Position numbers and translations under genes: made by a program
From: Okeanomitos corallinicola TIOX110
Lineage (GTDB): Bacteria > Cyanobacteriota > Cyanobacteriia > Cyanobacteriales > Nostocaceae
DNA length: 64,000 bases
NCBI RefSeq assembly: GCF_038050375.1
Contig: NZ_CP150886.1
Span: 2,397,318 to 2,461,317 of the forward strand
Direction: 5' to 3'
The notes under the pieces: generated by a model
What the model was told of the DNA's origin: nothing
Seen by the model: only the letters and a program-made list of their open reading frames with translations
The model's database searches: none
In this document: piece by piece, positions 8,705-18,100 of the stretch
Numbering within the stretch: position 1 is the first letter of the stretch
Layout: the number at the start of each line of letters is the position of its first letter

Positions 8705-9832
8705 TTATGATATTGCGATAATTTTTTTGGCTACGCAATGTACAAAAGCTCTGCGACGATCTTTTAGGCTACCAGTTATTGATTTAATCTGAAATTGATT
8801 AAAGAACTCGTAAAAAACATCCTCAGGTTCTGGGTCTATTTCGCTGGCAGATTTATCCCCTTTAATGTAAGCTTTTAAAGCTGGGGATTCTTTCATTAAA
8901 TTAATATCTACTTCTTTTTCATTGGAATAAATTATTTTCCACGCTCCTGTATCTATTATTTTATTGTAATGTGAGAAACAGTGTCGGAATTTTTCTGCCA
9001 ACATTCCCTCATGTGCCATGTGAGCAATATGTACATAAACATTTCTCATGTCAGGAGAGTTGTGAATATTAGAGTCAATATGTCCACCTTGTTTCGTACC
9101 AACTAAAATATCTGCGTAACTTTCGTAGTCATAGTTTGTAGATTCTGACTTGACAACAATGTGTATCTCTTTTCCTATTTCACTGAGATATTTGATAGTT
9201 TCTGCATTTTTAGGAATAATTGTTTCATCAGTATTATTAACATTTTTTCCCACTGGATCAAGCAACACAACACGCTTGATTTTTGATATCAATACATTAT
9301 CTAATTCATCACCCTGATCAAATTTTGATAAGGCATTGATTGCCAAGCTACAACCTCGACTGTGCGCCAAAATGAATACATTTTCATATTCATAGTTAAT
9401 TTTTTTGAGATAAATTAAAAATTTCAGAATTAATCCTTGAGAAGCTTGTGAAAAATCATTGAAAGCTTCTACCGTCATTCCTCTAGCATCTGAATTTTCG
9501 GTATAATTGCTATGACTCCAGTTGATTTTTTCAATTACTTTTCCCATCTCATCTAATTTAGAAAGGAAATCATTAGCATTATCATCTAAGTCTTTCAATT
9601 TTATTGTTACTTTCAATTTGCGTAACAAGCCACTAGGCTCTGCTTCTAACCATTTCTTATTTAGATGTTCATTATTGTTTGTAGTAAAAGTAATATTACT
9701 ATTGATTGTTAGGAGATTGATTTGCAAGACATCTACCGAATTGCTCGACAACTCTGCATCTGTGAATATCTTTTGAGGGTTTGATTGTGTTGTTCCACCG
9801 AAAACAACTAAAAGATTTTTTGTCATGTTCAT
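8705..9832 (-). CDS. Unknown protein with an alpha/beta-hydrolase-like serine motif
   Basis: I do not recognise the family. The 375-aa product begins with a beta-strand-like LLVVFGG. At residues 152-164 it carries VFILAHSRGCSLA, a GxSxG-like nucleophile elbow with alanine in the first glycine place (S158). A strand KRVVLLDP follows at about residues 187-194. This layout resembles lipase or thioesterase-like alpha/beta hydrolases, with VLLDP a possible acid-residue turn. No signal peptide or membrane segment is seen. The gene runs against the phosphatase genes, ends close to the terminator of the nucleotidase gene, and interrupts the island. A second ATG lies 6 bp downstream of the chosen start. 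Confidence 0.6.
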   Translation of the reverse strand: MNMTKNLLVVFGGTTQSNPQKIFTDAELSSNSVDVLQINLLTINSNITFTTNNNEHLNKKWLEAEPSGLLRKLKVTIKLKDLDDNANDFLSKLDEMGKVIEKINWSHSNYTENSDARGMTVEAFNDFSQASQGLILKFLIYLKKINYEYENVFILAHSRGCSLAINALSKFDQGDELDNVLISKIKRVVLLDPVGKNVNNTDETIIPKNAETIKYLSEIGKEIHIVVKSESTNYDYESYADILVGTKQGGHIDSNIHNSPDMRNVYVHIAHMAHEGMLAEKFRHCFSHYNKIIDTGAWKIIYSNEKEVDINLMKESPALKAYIKGDKSASEIDPEPEDVFYEFFNQFQIKSITGSLKDRRRAFVHCVAKKIIAIS

Positions 9833-10403
9833 GCTATTTATCCTGTAGTATTTATCTAATTTGTCATACCAGCCAAAAATTAGTTCAATACCTTACTTGG
9901 AAGATGAAAATGAGTTAATGACCCATAATAATTTCCGTTAGTAATTGAACTGTATCAGCGGTTATACATAACAAATTCTAGTCAATTAAATATTATATAC
10001 TCAATATCAAAAACAATATACCATAACTCTTCCCAGATGTAAATGTATAGCTGTAGCCAAAATAATTAGGATATTAGATCATCTTTATTTGTAGGGTTTT
10101 AGCAGTGCTAATTATATAATTATATTTTTTTACCTCCTAATCTTGGTGGCTGTGGGTATATGATTGTTGTACCAATTCATAATAATTTTTTGTCTCACGC
10201 AAAGTCCCAGAGTGTGAGATTGAAGATAATTGATGTTTGCAGCGGGAATTGTTTAAATTTTAAGTTATGTACAAAAATATGGATTTTTGTCACACTACCA
10301 GTATTTACGGAAAGTTTCGATAATAATGTATGTGTTATTGTAGGTAGATTAAAGAATCTCCTCTTTTTCAAAACCAAAGAGAAAATAAAGAGAAAATAAA
10401 ATT
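9833..10403. other. AT-rich gene-free stretch of 571 bp
   Basis: This is the upstream region of two diverging genes. It contains one copy of a 29-bp dispersed repeat (10046-10074) and a decayed copy of a GTAGGGGTT/TTAGCAGTGCTAA palindrome near 10090-10113. Frames of 60-80 codons here have no recognisable product and poor start contexts, so I leave them out. Confidence 0.5.
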
Positions 10404-10889
10404 ATGACATTATCAGGTGGAATTGCAGCTTACAGAAATAGCTGGAAAAGAGATTGTTTTAGTATATCTGACAAAAAAATAGATTTACAAATTGATCATG
10501 ATTTTTGGTCACGCACAGTAGTTATGAAAAACACCGGCTGGGTTGTTGGTAATGTCAGAGTCAAAAATACAGGTAATATTTTCCTCCGAGATGTAAAAGT
10601 CTATATTGATCTTGATGATGATTCTATGGGGTTTGATGTTCACTTATGTGATGCCAATGGTAATATCATAGACTCTGGTACTGATACACCTTGTTTTAGT
10701 TTTGGTGATCTTGCACCAGGAATTAGTTCTACTCAAAAAAGTTATTGGTGGATAGTTAAACCCCGTTTTCCTGAATTTGAAGGTTCAGAAGAAAAAAGCG
10801 TTAGTTTTAACCTTTACCCAACTTTCATCGCTGATTTCAAACAGCAAGGTCAACCTTTCCAAAGTACAGCACAAATGGAAAAAGCTTAG
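10404..10889 (+). CDS. Hypothetical protein with a CARDB/Ig-like repeat pattern
   Basis: This 161-aa protein has no confident family. The centre (VGNVRVKNTGNIFLRDVKVYIDLDD) follows the pattern of CARDB-type or NEW3-type beta-sandwich domains, in which VKNTG is typical. A later segment (FSFGDLAPGISSTQKSYWWIV) also fits such a domain. There is no signal peptide or membrane helix. An A/G-rich tract precedes the start. Its position between phosphatase genes suggests either a role in the island or an unrelated insertion; nothing in the sequence decides this. Confidence 0.6.
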   Translation: MTLSGGIAAYRNSWKRDCFSISDKKIDLQIDHDFWSRTVVMKNTGWVVGNVRVKNTGNIFLRDVKVYIDLDDDSMGFDVHLCDANGNIIDSGTDTPCFSFGDLAPGISSTQKSYWWIVKPRFPEFEGSEEKSVSFNLYPTFIADFKQQGQPFQSTAQMEKA

Positions 10890-11158
10890 GATTCTAAAAT
10901 AGAAACTAGCTTCAATCTTAGGGAGCATTCCAAATGTGTAAGTTTATTTTTATCTGAGCTTATAAAGTATATCAGGTATGAAATAAATGAACCACGAAGA
11001 TGCGAAGATCATGAAGAAAGAAGTCTAAAGAGGTTTTCTGATTATGATTTTCTGTTTTTGTCAATTTGGAATTCTCCCAAATTTTAGGTGTGAAGAATTA
11101 AGATACATGAAAGCTGATGGCTTATTTTGTTACCTCACTACCCTGTATTTTTTCATTC
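10890..11158. other. Gene-free stretch before the choice-of-anchor/phytase gene
   Basis: No gene is supported. Around 10985-11022 lies a degenerate ATGAACCACGAAGATGCGAAG-type dispersed cyanobacterial repeat. The Pho-box-like repeats begin at 11159. Confidence 0.5.
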
Positions 11159-11188
11159 TTTAATCATTTATTAATTATTTCTTAAATT
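11159..11188 (+). promoter_or_regulatory. Candidate Pho box upstream of the choice-of-anchor/phytase gene
   Basis: Three 8-mers at 11-bp spacing (11159, 11170, 11181), TTTAATCA, ATTAATTA and CTTAAATT, score 8, 7 and 7 of 8 against YTTAAYYW. A weaker unit lies at 11148. The site ends about 80 bp before the ATG. It is the best-scoring of the four sites in the island, although the stretch is very AT-rich. Confidence 0.5.
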
Positions 11189-11267
11189 AATTGCTATAAG
11201 TTTTTATTGGTAGCTAGAGTTTGATTCTTTAGTAACTACCATTTAACCACTAACTAAAAACATACAA

Positions 11268-14200
11268 ATGACGTACCCCATTCAACTTAAAAATATTGGC
11301 ACTGTAAACTTAAATGGTGCAGAAATTTCTGACTTTGACCCCAAAAGTAACCGCTTATTTGTAACTGGAGAATTAAACGATCAACCTATTTTACAAATTG
11401 TTGATGTTTCTAATCCCAATAATCCCACCGCAGTTGATCCAATTAACCTTTCTAGTTTTGGTGGAGGAATTCAAAGTGTAGCTGTTAGACCAGGAACAGG
11501 AACAGAAAATAGTATTGTTGCTGTTGCTATTTCTGCCAATGATATTACAGATCCTGGTAAAGTAGTTTTCTTTGATGCTGCTACTCTCACCCAACTTGCA
11601 GAAGTGACAGTAGGTGCTTTACCTGATATGATTACCTTCACTCCTGATGGTAGTAAATTACTTGTTGCTAACGAAGGAGAACCCAACGAAGATTATACAA
11701 TTGATCCAGAAGGTTCAGTTAGTATTATTGATGTTTCTGGGGAAATTGCCAGTTTAAATAATAGTAACGTCACCACCGCTGACTTCACGGCTTTTAATGA
11801 TCAGCTAGATGAATTAAGAGCGGATGGAGTGAGAATTTTTGGACCTAATGCTAGTGTTGCACAAGATTTAGAACCAGAATATATTGCAGTTTCACCTGAT
11901 AATCAAACTGCTTTTATCACACTCCAAGAAAATAACGCTGTTGCAGTTCTAGATATTGCGAATGGAACTATTACCGATGTTTTACCTTTAGGTTTTAAAA
12001 ACCATAGTTTAGCAGGAAATGGTCTAGATGCAAGTGATAGAGACGATACTATCAATATCCAAAATTGGCCTATTTTCGGGATGTATCAACCCGATGGAAT
12101 AGAGTCTTTCCAAGTTGATGGCAATACTTATTATATCACTGCCAATGAAGGAGATGCTCGCATCCGTCCCACCGATGATAACATTTTACCTGCTCCGAAT
12201 GACGGCGAAGGTGATATTTTCAATGAAGAATCAAGAATTAGGGATTTAATTTTAGATCCTACCGCTTTTCCCAATGCAGAGGAATTACAAGCTAATGAAA
12301 ATTTAGGTCGTTTAACTGTTACTAATACCCTGGGAGATACAGACGGAGACGGAGATTTCGATCAGCTTTATGCTTACGGCGCTCGTTCTTTCACCATTTG
12401 GGATGAAGAAGGTCAATTTGTTTATGATAGTGGTGATCAAATAGGCCAAATTACCTCTTTACTTACACCTGATTTATTCAACGCTAATGATGGTTCTACT
12501 GATGAATTTGATGCTCGTTCTGACAATAAAGGTGCAGAACCAGAAAGTGTAGAAATCGGTATTATTGATGGTGTCACCTATGGATTTATCGGTTTAGAAC
12601 GTGCTGGTGGTGGAGTATTAGTTTATGACCTCAGTAATCCCACAGCACCGGAATTTATTCAGTACATTAGAACGGAAGGTGATGTTAGTCCTGAAGGTTT
12701 AAAATTCATTGCTGCTGCTGATAGTCCTAATAGTAAACCCTTGTTAGCAGTTGCTAATGAATTTAGTGAAACTGTGAGTTTATATGAAATCAATCCCCGA
12801 CCAAAATTAACAACTTATCAATTTGATAATTTACCATCTTTAGGAGTTAGTGCAACAGGTCAAGAATTTTCTTTGGGTGGGTTTTCAGGATTGTATTTTA
12901 CCGGAGTTGCAGCAAACGGAAATCTCACTTTTGTTACCCATCCAGATCGTGGTCCAAATGGTGATAATTCTGATGCGGGTAGACCATTTCCTTTACCTGA
13001 TTTTCAACCAGAAATAGTTAAGTTTGAACTCAATCAAAACAGTGGTGAAATTACCATTACTGATAGAATAGAACTATTCCGTGCAGATGGAACAACACCT
13101 TTAACTGGACTTCCTAATTTACAACCAGGAGATCCAGGAACAGGTTACACTGATGAATTTGGCATTGATGCTTTAGGAAATGCAGTTGCTAATGATCCTT
13201 TTGGTGCAGATTTAGAAGGAATTGTTGTAGCACCAAATGGTGATTACTGGATGGTGGATGAATACCGTCCAGCTATTTATCACTTCAACGATGATGGGGT
13301 TTTAATTAACAGATTTATCCCCATTGGAACTGCTACAGCAGATGGTCAAGCAGCAGGAACTTTTGGGACTGAAGTATTACCAGAAGTTTATGCTCAACGT
13401 CGTGGTAATCGTGGTTTTGAAGCTGTAGCTTTAGAAGGTAATAAGCTCTATGCTTTCATTCAAAGTGCGATTGATAATCCTGATAATTCGGGAGATACTA
13501 CTTCTAGAAATTCCCGCAATTTAAGAATTGTAGAATTAGATGTTGTTTCTGGACAGGTAACTGGTGAATATCTCTATTTGTTAGATGATATTACAGGTAG
13601 TGGCAGTGCTAGAACTGATAAAATCGGTGATGCAGTTTCTTTAGGTAATGGTAAATTTGCTGTGATCGAAAGAGATGATAGAAGTGATATTACTTCTAAT
13701 AAACTCATCTATGAAATTGATTTAGCAGCAGCTACTAATATCCATAATTCTGTTAATTTTAATGTAACAGTAAATAAAACCATTGAACAGTTAACTGAGG
13801 CAGAATTAGCTGCCGCTGGTATTAACCCAGTTAGTAAAACTTTACTGGTAAATGCAGCGGAAATTGGTTACACAGGAGTTGAAAAATTAGAAGGCTTGGC
13901 TTTAGTTGCACCTAACACTTTAGCAATTCTCAATGATAATGACTTCAACATTATTGGTAGTGATAATAATGCTGATGGTTCAGTTACCATTAACTTCTCA
14001 GAAACACCAATTCCTGAACAGTTGGGAATTATTGAATTACCCTATAACATTGCTGCAATAAATGAACCACCAGAATTAGTTTTTGGTACTCCTAATGCAG
14101 ATACTTTAATTGCAGGTGTCTCAGTCAACGGAGTTGTCAAGTTCGACGGTATTCAAGATACTGTGTTTACTGGTGCTGGAAACGATGAAGTAGATGTTCT

Positions 14201-14693
14201 TTTTGGTGGTAGTCTTGCTGGTGATAACCGTGTCTTTACTGGTAGTGGTGAAGATATGATTGATGTAGGAAATGGCGATCGCTCCTTTGGTGGTAGTGGA
14301 AACGATGAAATAGACGCTACCGATGCTATGGGTTATCGCATTTCCGGTGGTACAGGAAATGATACCTTATACCTGGGTACTGAAGGCCGCGCTTTAGGTG
14401 GTGAGGGTGATGATATTTTCTACGTTCAAGAAGGTGGAAATAATATCATTGCTGGTGGTGCAGGTATGGATCAGTTCTGGATCGTCAACGGTGATTTACC
14501 AATGGAAGCTAACACCATTGTTGACTTTGAAATGGGTACAGATGTCTTGGGTATTGGTGGTCAAGGTGATAATTTCGACTTTAATGGTCTAAGTTTCAGT
14601 GGTAATACTATTGCAATTGGTGGTCAAATTATTGCCATTCTCAATAATGTAGATACCAGCAATTTAACTGCTGCTGATTTCGCTTTCATTTAG
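11268..14693 (+). CDS. Choice-of-anchor I / esterase-like phytase protein with C-terminal RTX-like module
   Basis: This is a large secreted protein (1141 aa) of the phosphatase island. Residues 1-510 look like the choice-of-anchor I beta-propeller (DMITFTPDGSKLLVANEGEPNEDY, YITANEGDAR, VYDLSNPTAPEFI). Residues 520-905 form an uninterrupted esterase-like phytase domain (GFSGLYFTG, DLEGIVVAPNGDYWMVDEYRP, RGNRGFEAVALEGNKLYAF, KFAVIERDDRS). This is the same domain that the GDPD splits in the first gene. The RTX-like module fills 936-1141. The enzymatic activity of such domains is poorly defined; release of phosphate from organic phosphate is inferred. No signal peptide is present. A Pho-box-like run lies upstream. 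Confidence 0.85.
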   Translation: MTYPIQLKNIGTVNLNGAEISDFDPKSNRLFVTGELNDQPILQIVDVSNPNNPTAVDPINLSSFGGGIQSVAVRPGTGTENSIVAVAISANDITDPGKVVFFDAATLTQLAEVTVGALPDMITFTPDGSKLLVANEGEPNEDYTIDPEGSVSIIDVSGEIASLNNSNVTTADFTAFNDQLDELRADGVRIFGPNASVAQDLEPEYIAVSPDNQTAFITLQENNAVAVLDIANGTITDVLPLGFKNHSLAGNGLDASDRDDTINIQNWPIFGMYQPDGIESFQVDGNTYYITANEGDARIRPTDDNILPAPNDGEGDIFNEESRIRDLILDPTAFPNAEELQANENLGRLTVTNTLGDTDGDGDFDQLYAYGARSFTIWDEEGQFVYDSGDQIGQITSLLTPDLFNANDGSTDEFDARSDNKGAEPESVEIGIIDGVTYGFIGLERAGGGVLVYDLSNPTAPEFIQYIRTEGDVSPEGLKFIAAADSPNSKPLLAVANEFSETVSLYEINPRPKLTTYQFDNLPSLGVSATGQEFSLGGFSGLYFTGVAANGNLTFVTHPDRGPNGDNSDAGRPFPLPDFQPEIVKFELNQNSGEITITDRIELFRADGTTPLTGLPNLQPGDPGTGYTDEFGIDALGNAVANDPFGADLEGIVVAPNGDYWMVDEYRPAIYHFNDDGVLINRFIPIGTATADGQAAGTFGTEVLPEVYAQRRGNRGFEAVALEGNKLYAFIQSAIDNPDNSGDTTSRNSRNLRIVELDVVSGQVTGEYLYLLDDITGSGSARTDKIGDAVSLGNGKFAVIERDDRSDITSNKLIYEIDLAAATNIHNSVNFNVTVNKTIEQLTEAELAAAGINPVSKTLLVNAAEIGYTGVEKLEGLALVAPNTLAILNDNDFNIIGSDNNADGSVTINFSETPIPEQLGIIELPYNIAAINEPPELVFGTPNADTLIAGVSVNGVVKFDGIQDTVFTGAGNDEVDVLFGGSLAGDNRVFTGSGEDMIDVGNGDRSFGGSGNDEIDATDAMGYRISGGTGNDTLYLGTEGRALGGEGDDIFYVQEGGNNIIAGGAGMDQFWIVNGDLPMEANTIVDFEMGTDVLGIGGQGDNFDFNGLSFSGNTIAIGGQIIAILNNVDTSNLTAADFAFI

Positions 14694-15127
14694 AAATTTG
14701 CATTTTGGAGGAAAAGGTACAGAAAATAACCATTCTGTATTCTTTTTCTCTATTTTGTTTTTCTCATCCTCAGAAAATTAAATTTTCATAAAAAGTGATG
14801 TTATCAAATACATCATTTGTCATTTGATCGGAGAAAGTAGTGATTTTCTTAACAATTTGATAAACTTTTAATAATTATTAATTAATTCAGATATGAGATT
14901 TATATTATTTATACTCTTTACAGGAAAGGGGGAAGCTTATCAGTGTATAAATAAAATAAAAATTGCATTTTGATGATTTTTGCTGGCTTTGGTATCAAAT
15001 TCCGTTGATAACAAAACACATATCTGGACTGAGTGTATATTGTCAGACATTTACAACTGTGAAAAAAATATCTGATTAATGTATCATATGTACTTATTGA
15101 AAAACTTACTTAGGTAAAAACACAATC
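14694..15127. other. AT-rich gene-free stretch of 434 bp
   Basis: No gene or clear hairpin is seen. Weak 11-bp-spaced YTTAAYYW-like units (14848, 14859, 14870, 14881; 7, 5, 6 and 6 of 8) occur about 240 bp before the next start, too weak to call a Pho box. The sequence is extremely A/T-rich near 14860-14890. Confidence 0.4.
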
Positions 15128-18100
15128 ATGACTATTAATGGTACTCCTGATAACGATGACTTGTTTGTAATCCAAGAGAATGAGGATGTTTTTGGCTTTG
15201 AGGGTGATGACACCTTAGATGCTAGTGGTGGTTTAGGTAATAACACCCTTAATGGTGGTGTTGGTAATGATGAACTGTTCGCTAACCAAAACGATAGTTT
15301 ATTAGGTGGTGCTGGTGAAGATGATCTCTATGCAGTAGGGATTGGTGGAAATAATACCCTTAATGGTGGGGACGATAGCGATCGCCTGTTTGCTGTTGAA
15401 GGTGATAATAACACTCTGATTGGTGCTACTGGAAATGATGAGCTTTATATCATAGAAGGTAGCTTTAATGTCCTCAGAGGGGGAAGTGATCATGATTTCC
15501 TCCGCACATCCAGCATCACAGGAGACAACACTCTCAGAGGTGGAGAAGGTGATGATACCTTGGTTGGATATTTAGCCAGCGATCAGTTATTTGGCGATGA
15601 TGGCGATGATTATTTATACGCTGGTAAACAAGGTACGGAAATGAGAGGCGGTGCTGGTTTAGACCGCTTTTATTTTGGCAATGGTGAAATTCCTGATGTA
15701 CCAGCAGTTGTTAATGATTTTACCCAAGGTGATGACAAAGTTGTCATTGCAGGTATTCCCCAAGTGCAAACTTTTGAAGACATCATCCTAGAACAAGATG
15801 GTAACGATACACTCGTTAAAGTTCTCATAGATGAAGTTGAAGTCACATTTGGTATTTTAAGAGGTATCACAGCAGCAGACCTAACACCAGCAGACTTTGA
15901 TTTTCTTGTTCCAGTTTTCTCCATCACTCAAGCATCAGCAGAAGAAGGAAATACCATTACCTTCACCGTTACCCGCACTGGTGATTTTTTAAATGAACAA
16001 ACTGTAACGGTTTCCACATCTATTGAAGATGGAGATACAGCGACTGAAGGTGACTTTACTGCAACTTCCCAAACCTTAACATTTGCACAGGGAGAAACCA
16101 GCAAACTCTTTACTGTACAAACTACTGAAGATGCTTTATTTGAAGGTGATGAAACCTTTACTGTCAGTTTAACTGAAGCTACTGGTGGAGCAATTATTGA
16201 TGAGACTCAAAGTACAGTTCAGGGTACAATCAACAACGATGATCCAGCGCCCATCTTTAGCATTGCGGCTGCCGAAGCATTAGAAGGTGAAGATATTGTC
16301 TTTACTGTCACCAGAACCGGAGATGCTCAATCTCACCAAACAGTAACGGTTTCCACATCTATTGAAGATGGAGATACAGCGACTGAAGGTGACTTGACTA
16401 CAATTTCTGAAACCCTCACATTTGCAGAGGGAGAAACCACCCAAATCTTCACTGTCCAAACTACCGAAGATGCTTTATTTGAAGGTGATGAAACCTTTAC
16501 TGTGAGTTTAACTGAAGCTACTGGTGGAGCAATTATTGATGAGACTCAAAGTACAGTTCAGGGTACTATCATTAATGATGATCCAGCACCCATCTTTAGC
16601 ATTGCTGCTGCCGAAGCATTAGAAGGTGAAGATATTGTCTTTACTGTCACCAGAACCGGAGATGCTCAATCTCACCAAACAGTAACGGTTTCCACATCTA
16701 TTGAAGATGGAGATACAGCGACTGAAGGTGACTTTACTACAATTTCTGAAACCCTCACATTTGCAGAGGGAGAAACCACCCAAATCTTCACTGTCCAAAC
16801 TATTCAAGATGCTGTCGTAGAAGACAATGAGACCTTTACTGTCAGTTTAACTGAAGCTACTGGTGGAGCAATTATTAGTGACACGAATGGTACATCTCAA
16901 GGAACTATCACTGATGATGATACACCTGCTGTATTTAGTATTGCCGCAGCAGAAGCAGAAGAAGGAAACGACATTATTTTTACAGTTACTCGTTCCAGAG
17001 ATAACTTGACTGCTCAAACAGTAACGGTTTCCACATCCATAGCAGATGGGGATACAGCTAATGAGGATGACTTTACATCCAAAACAGAAATTCTCACCTT
17101 TGCAGAGGGAGAAACCGAAAAAACCTTTACTGTAGAAACAACAGAAGATAACATCTTTGAAGGTGATGAAACCTTTACTGTGAGTTTAACTGAAGCTACT
17201 GGTGGAGCAATTATTGATGAGACTCAAAGTACAGTTCAGGGTACAATCAACAACGATGATCCAGCGCCCATCTTTAGCATTGCTGCTGCCGAAGCATTAG
17301 AAGGTGAAGATATTGTCTTTACTGTCACCAGAACCGGAGATGCTCAATCTCACCAAACAGTAACGGTTTCCACATCTATTGAAGATGGAGATACAGCGAC
17401 TGAAGGTGACTTTACTACAATTTCTGAAACCCTCACATTTGCAGAGGGAGAAACCAGCAAACTCTTTACTGTACAAACTACCGAAGATGCTTTATTTGAA
17501 GGTGATGAAACCTTTACTGTGAGTTTAACTGAAGCTACTGGTGGAGCAATTATTGATGAGACTCAAAGTACAGTTCAGGGTACTATCATTAATGATGATG
17601 TAGAAATAGAGTCAGTATTTGCGATCGCATCAGCAACAGCAACAGAAGGAAATAACCTAGTTTTCACAGTCACCCGTACAGGAGACACAACCACCGCACA
17701 AGAAGTGGAAGTATCCACATCCATAGAAGATGGAGATACAGCTAGTGAAAACGACTTCATACCCAAAACCGAAACCCTCACATTTGCAGAGGGAGAAACC
17801 GAGAAAACCTTTACCGTTGCATCCAGAGAAGATTTCTTTGTAGAACAAGATGAAAAATTCACCGTCAGCTTAAACAGTGCTACCAACGGTGCAACTATTA
17901 GTTCTACCAACGGTACAACCCAAGGAACAATCAATGATGATGACGTACCATTTAGTTTCAATAACAACGTCTTCACCATCAAAGGAATAGCTGAATTTGT
18001 TGCACTCAGAGCCACTCTTATCTCTAGTAGCTCTAGTGTAGTGAATGAATTGGGAGTATTTTTAGTTGATGACGAAGAAGGTAGAATTAATGGTGTAAGA

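Noticed and set aside
10160-10399. A 79-codon frame in the gap before the CARDB-like gene
   Set aside because: It has no recognisable product, unusual composition, no ribosome-binding site, and a similar-length frame overlaps on the other strand.
14848-14888. Possible Pho box before the Calx-beta gene
   Set aside because: The units score only 7, 5, 6 and 6 of 8 in an extremely AT-rich stretch, 240 bp from the start codon. This is not distinguishable from chance.
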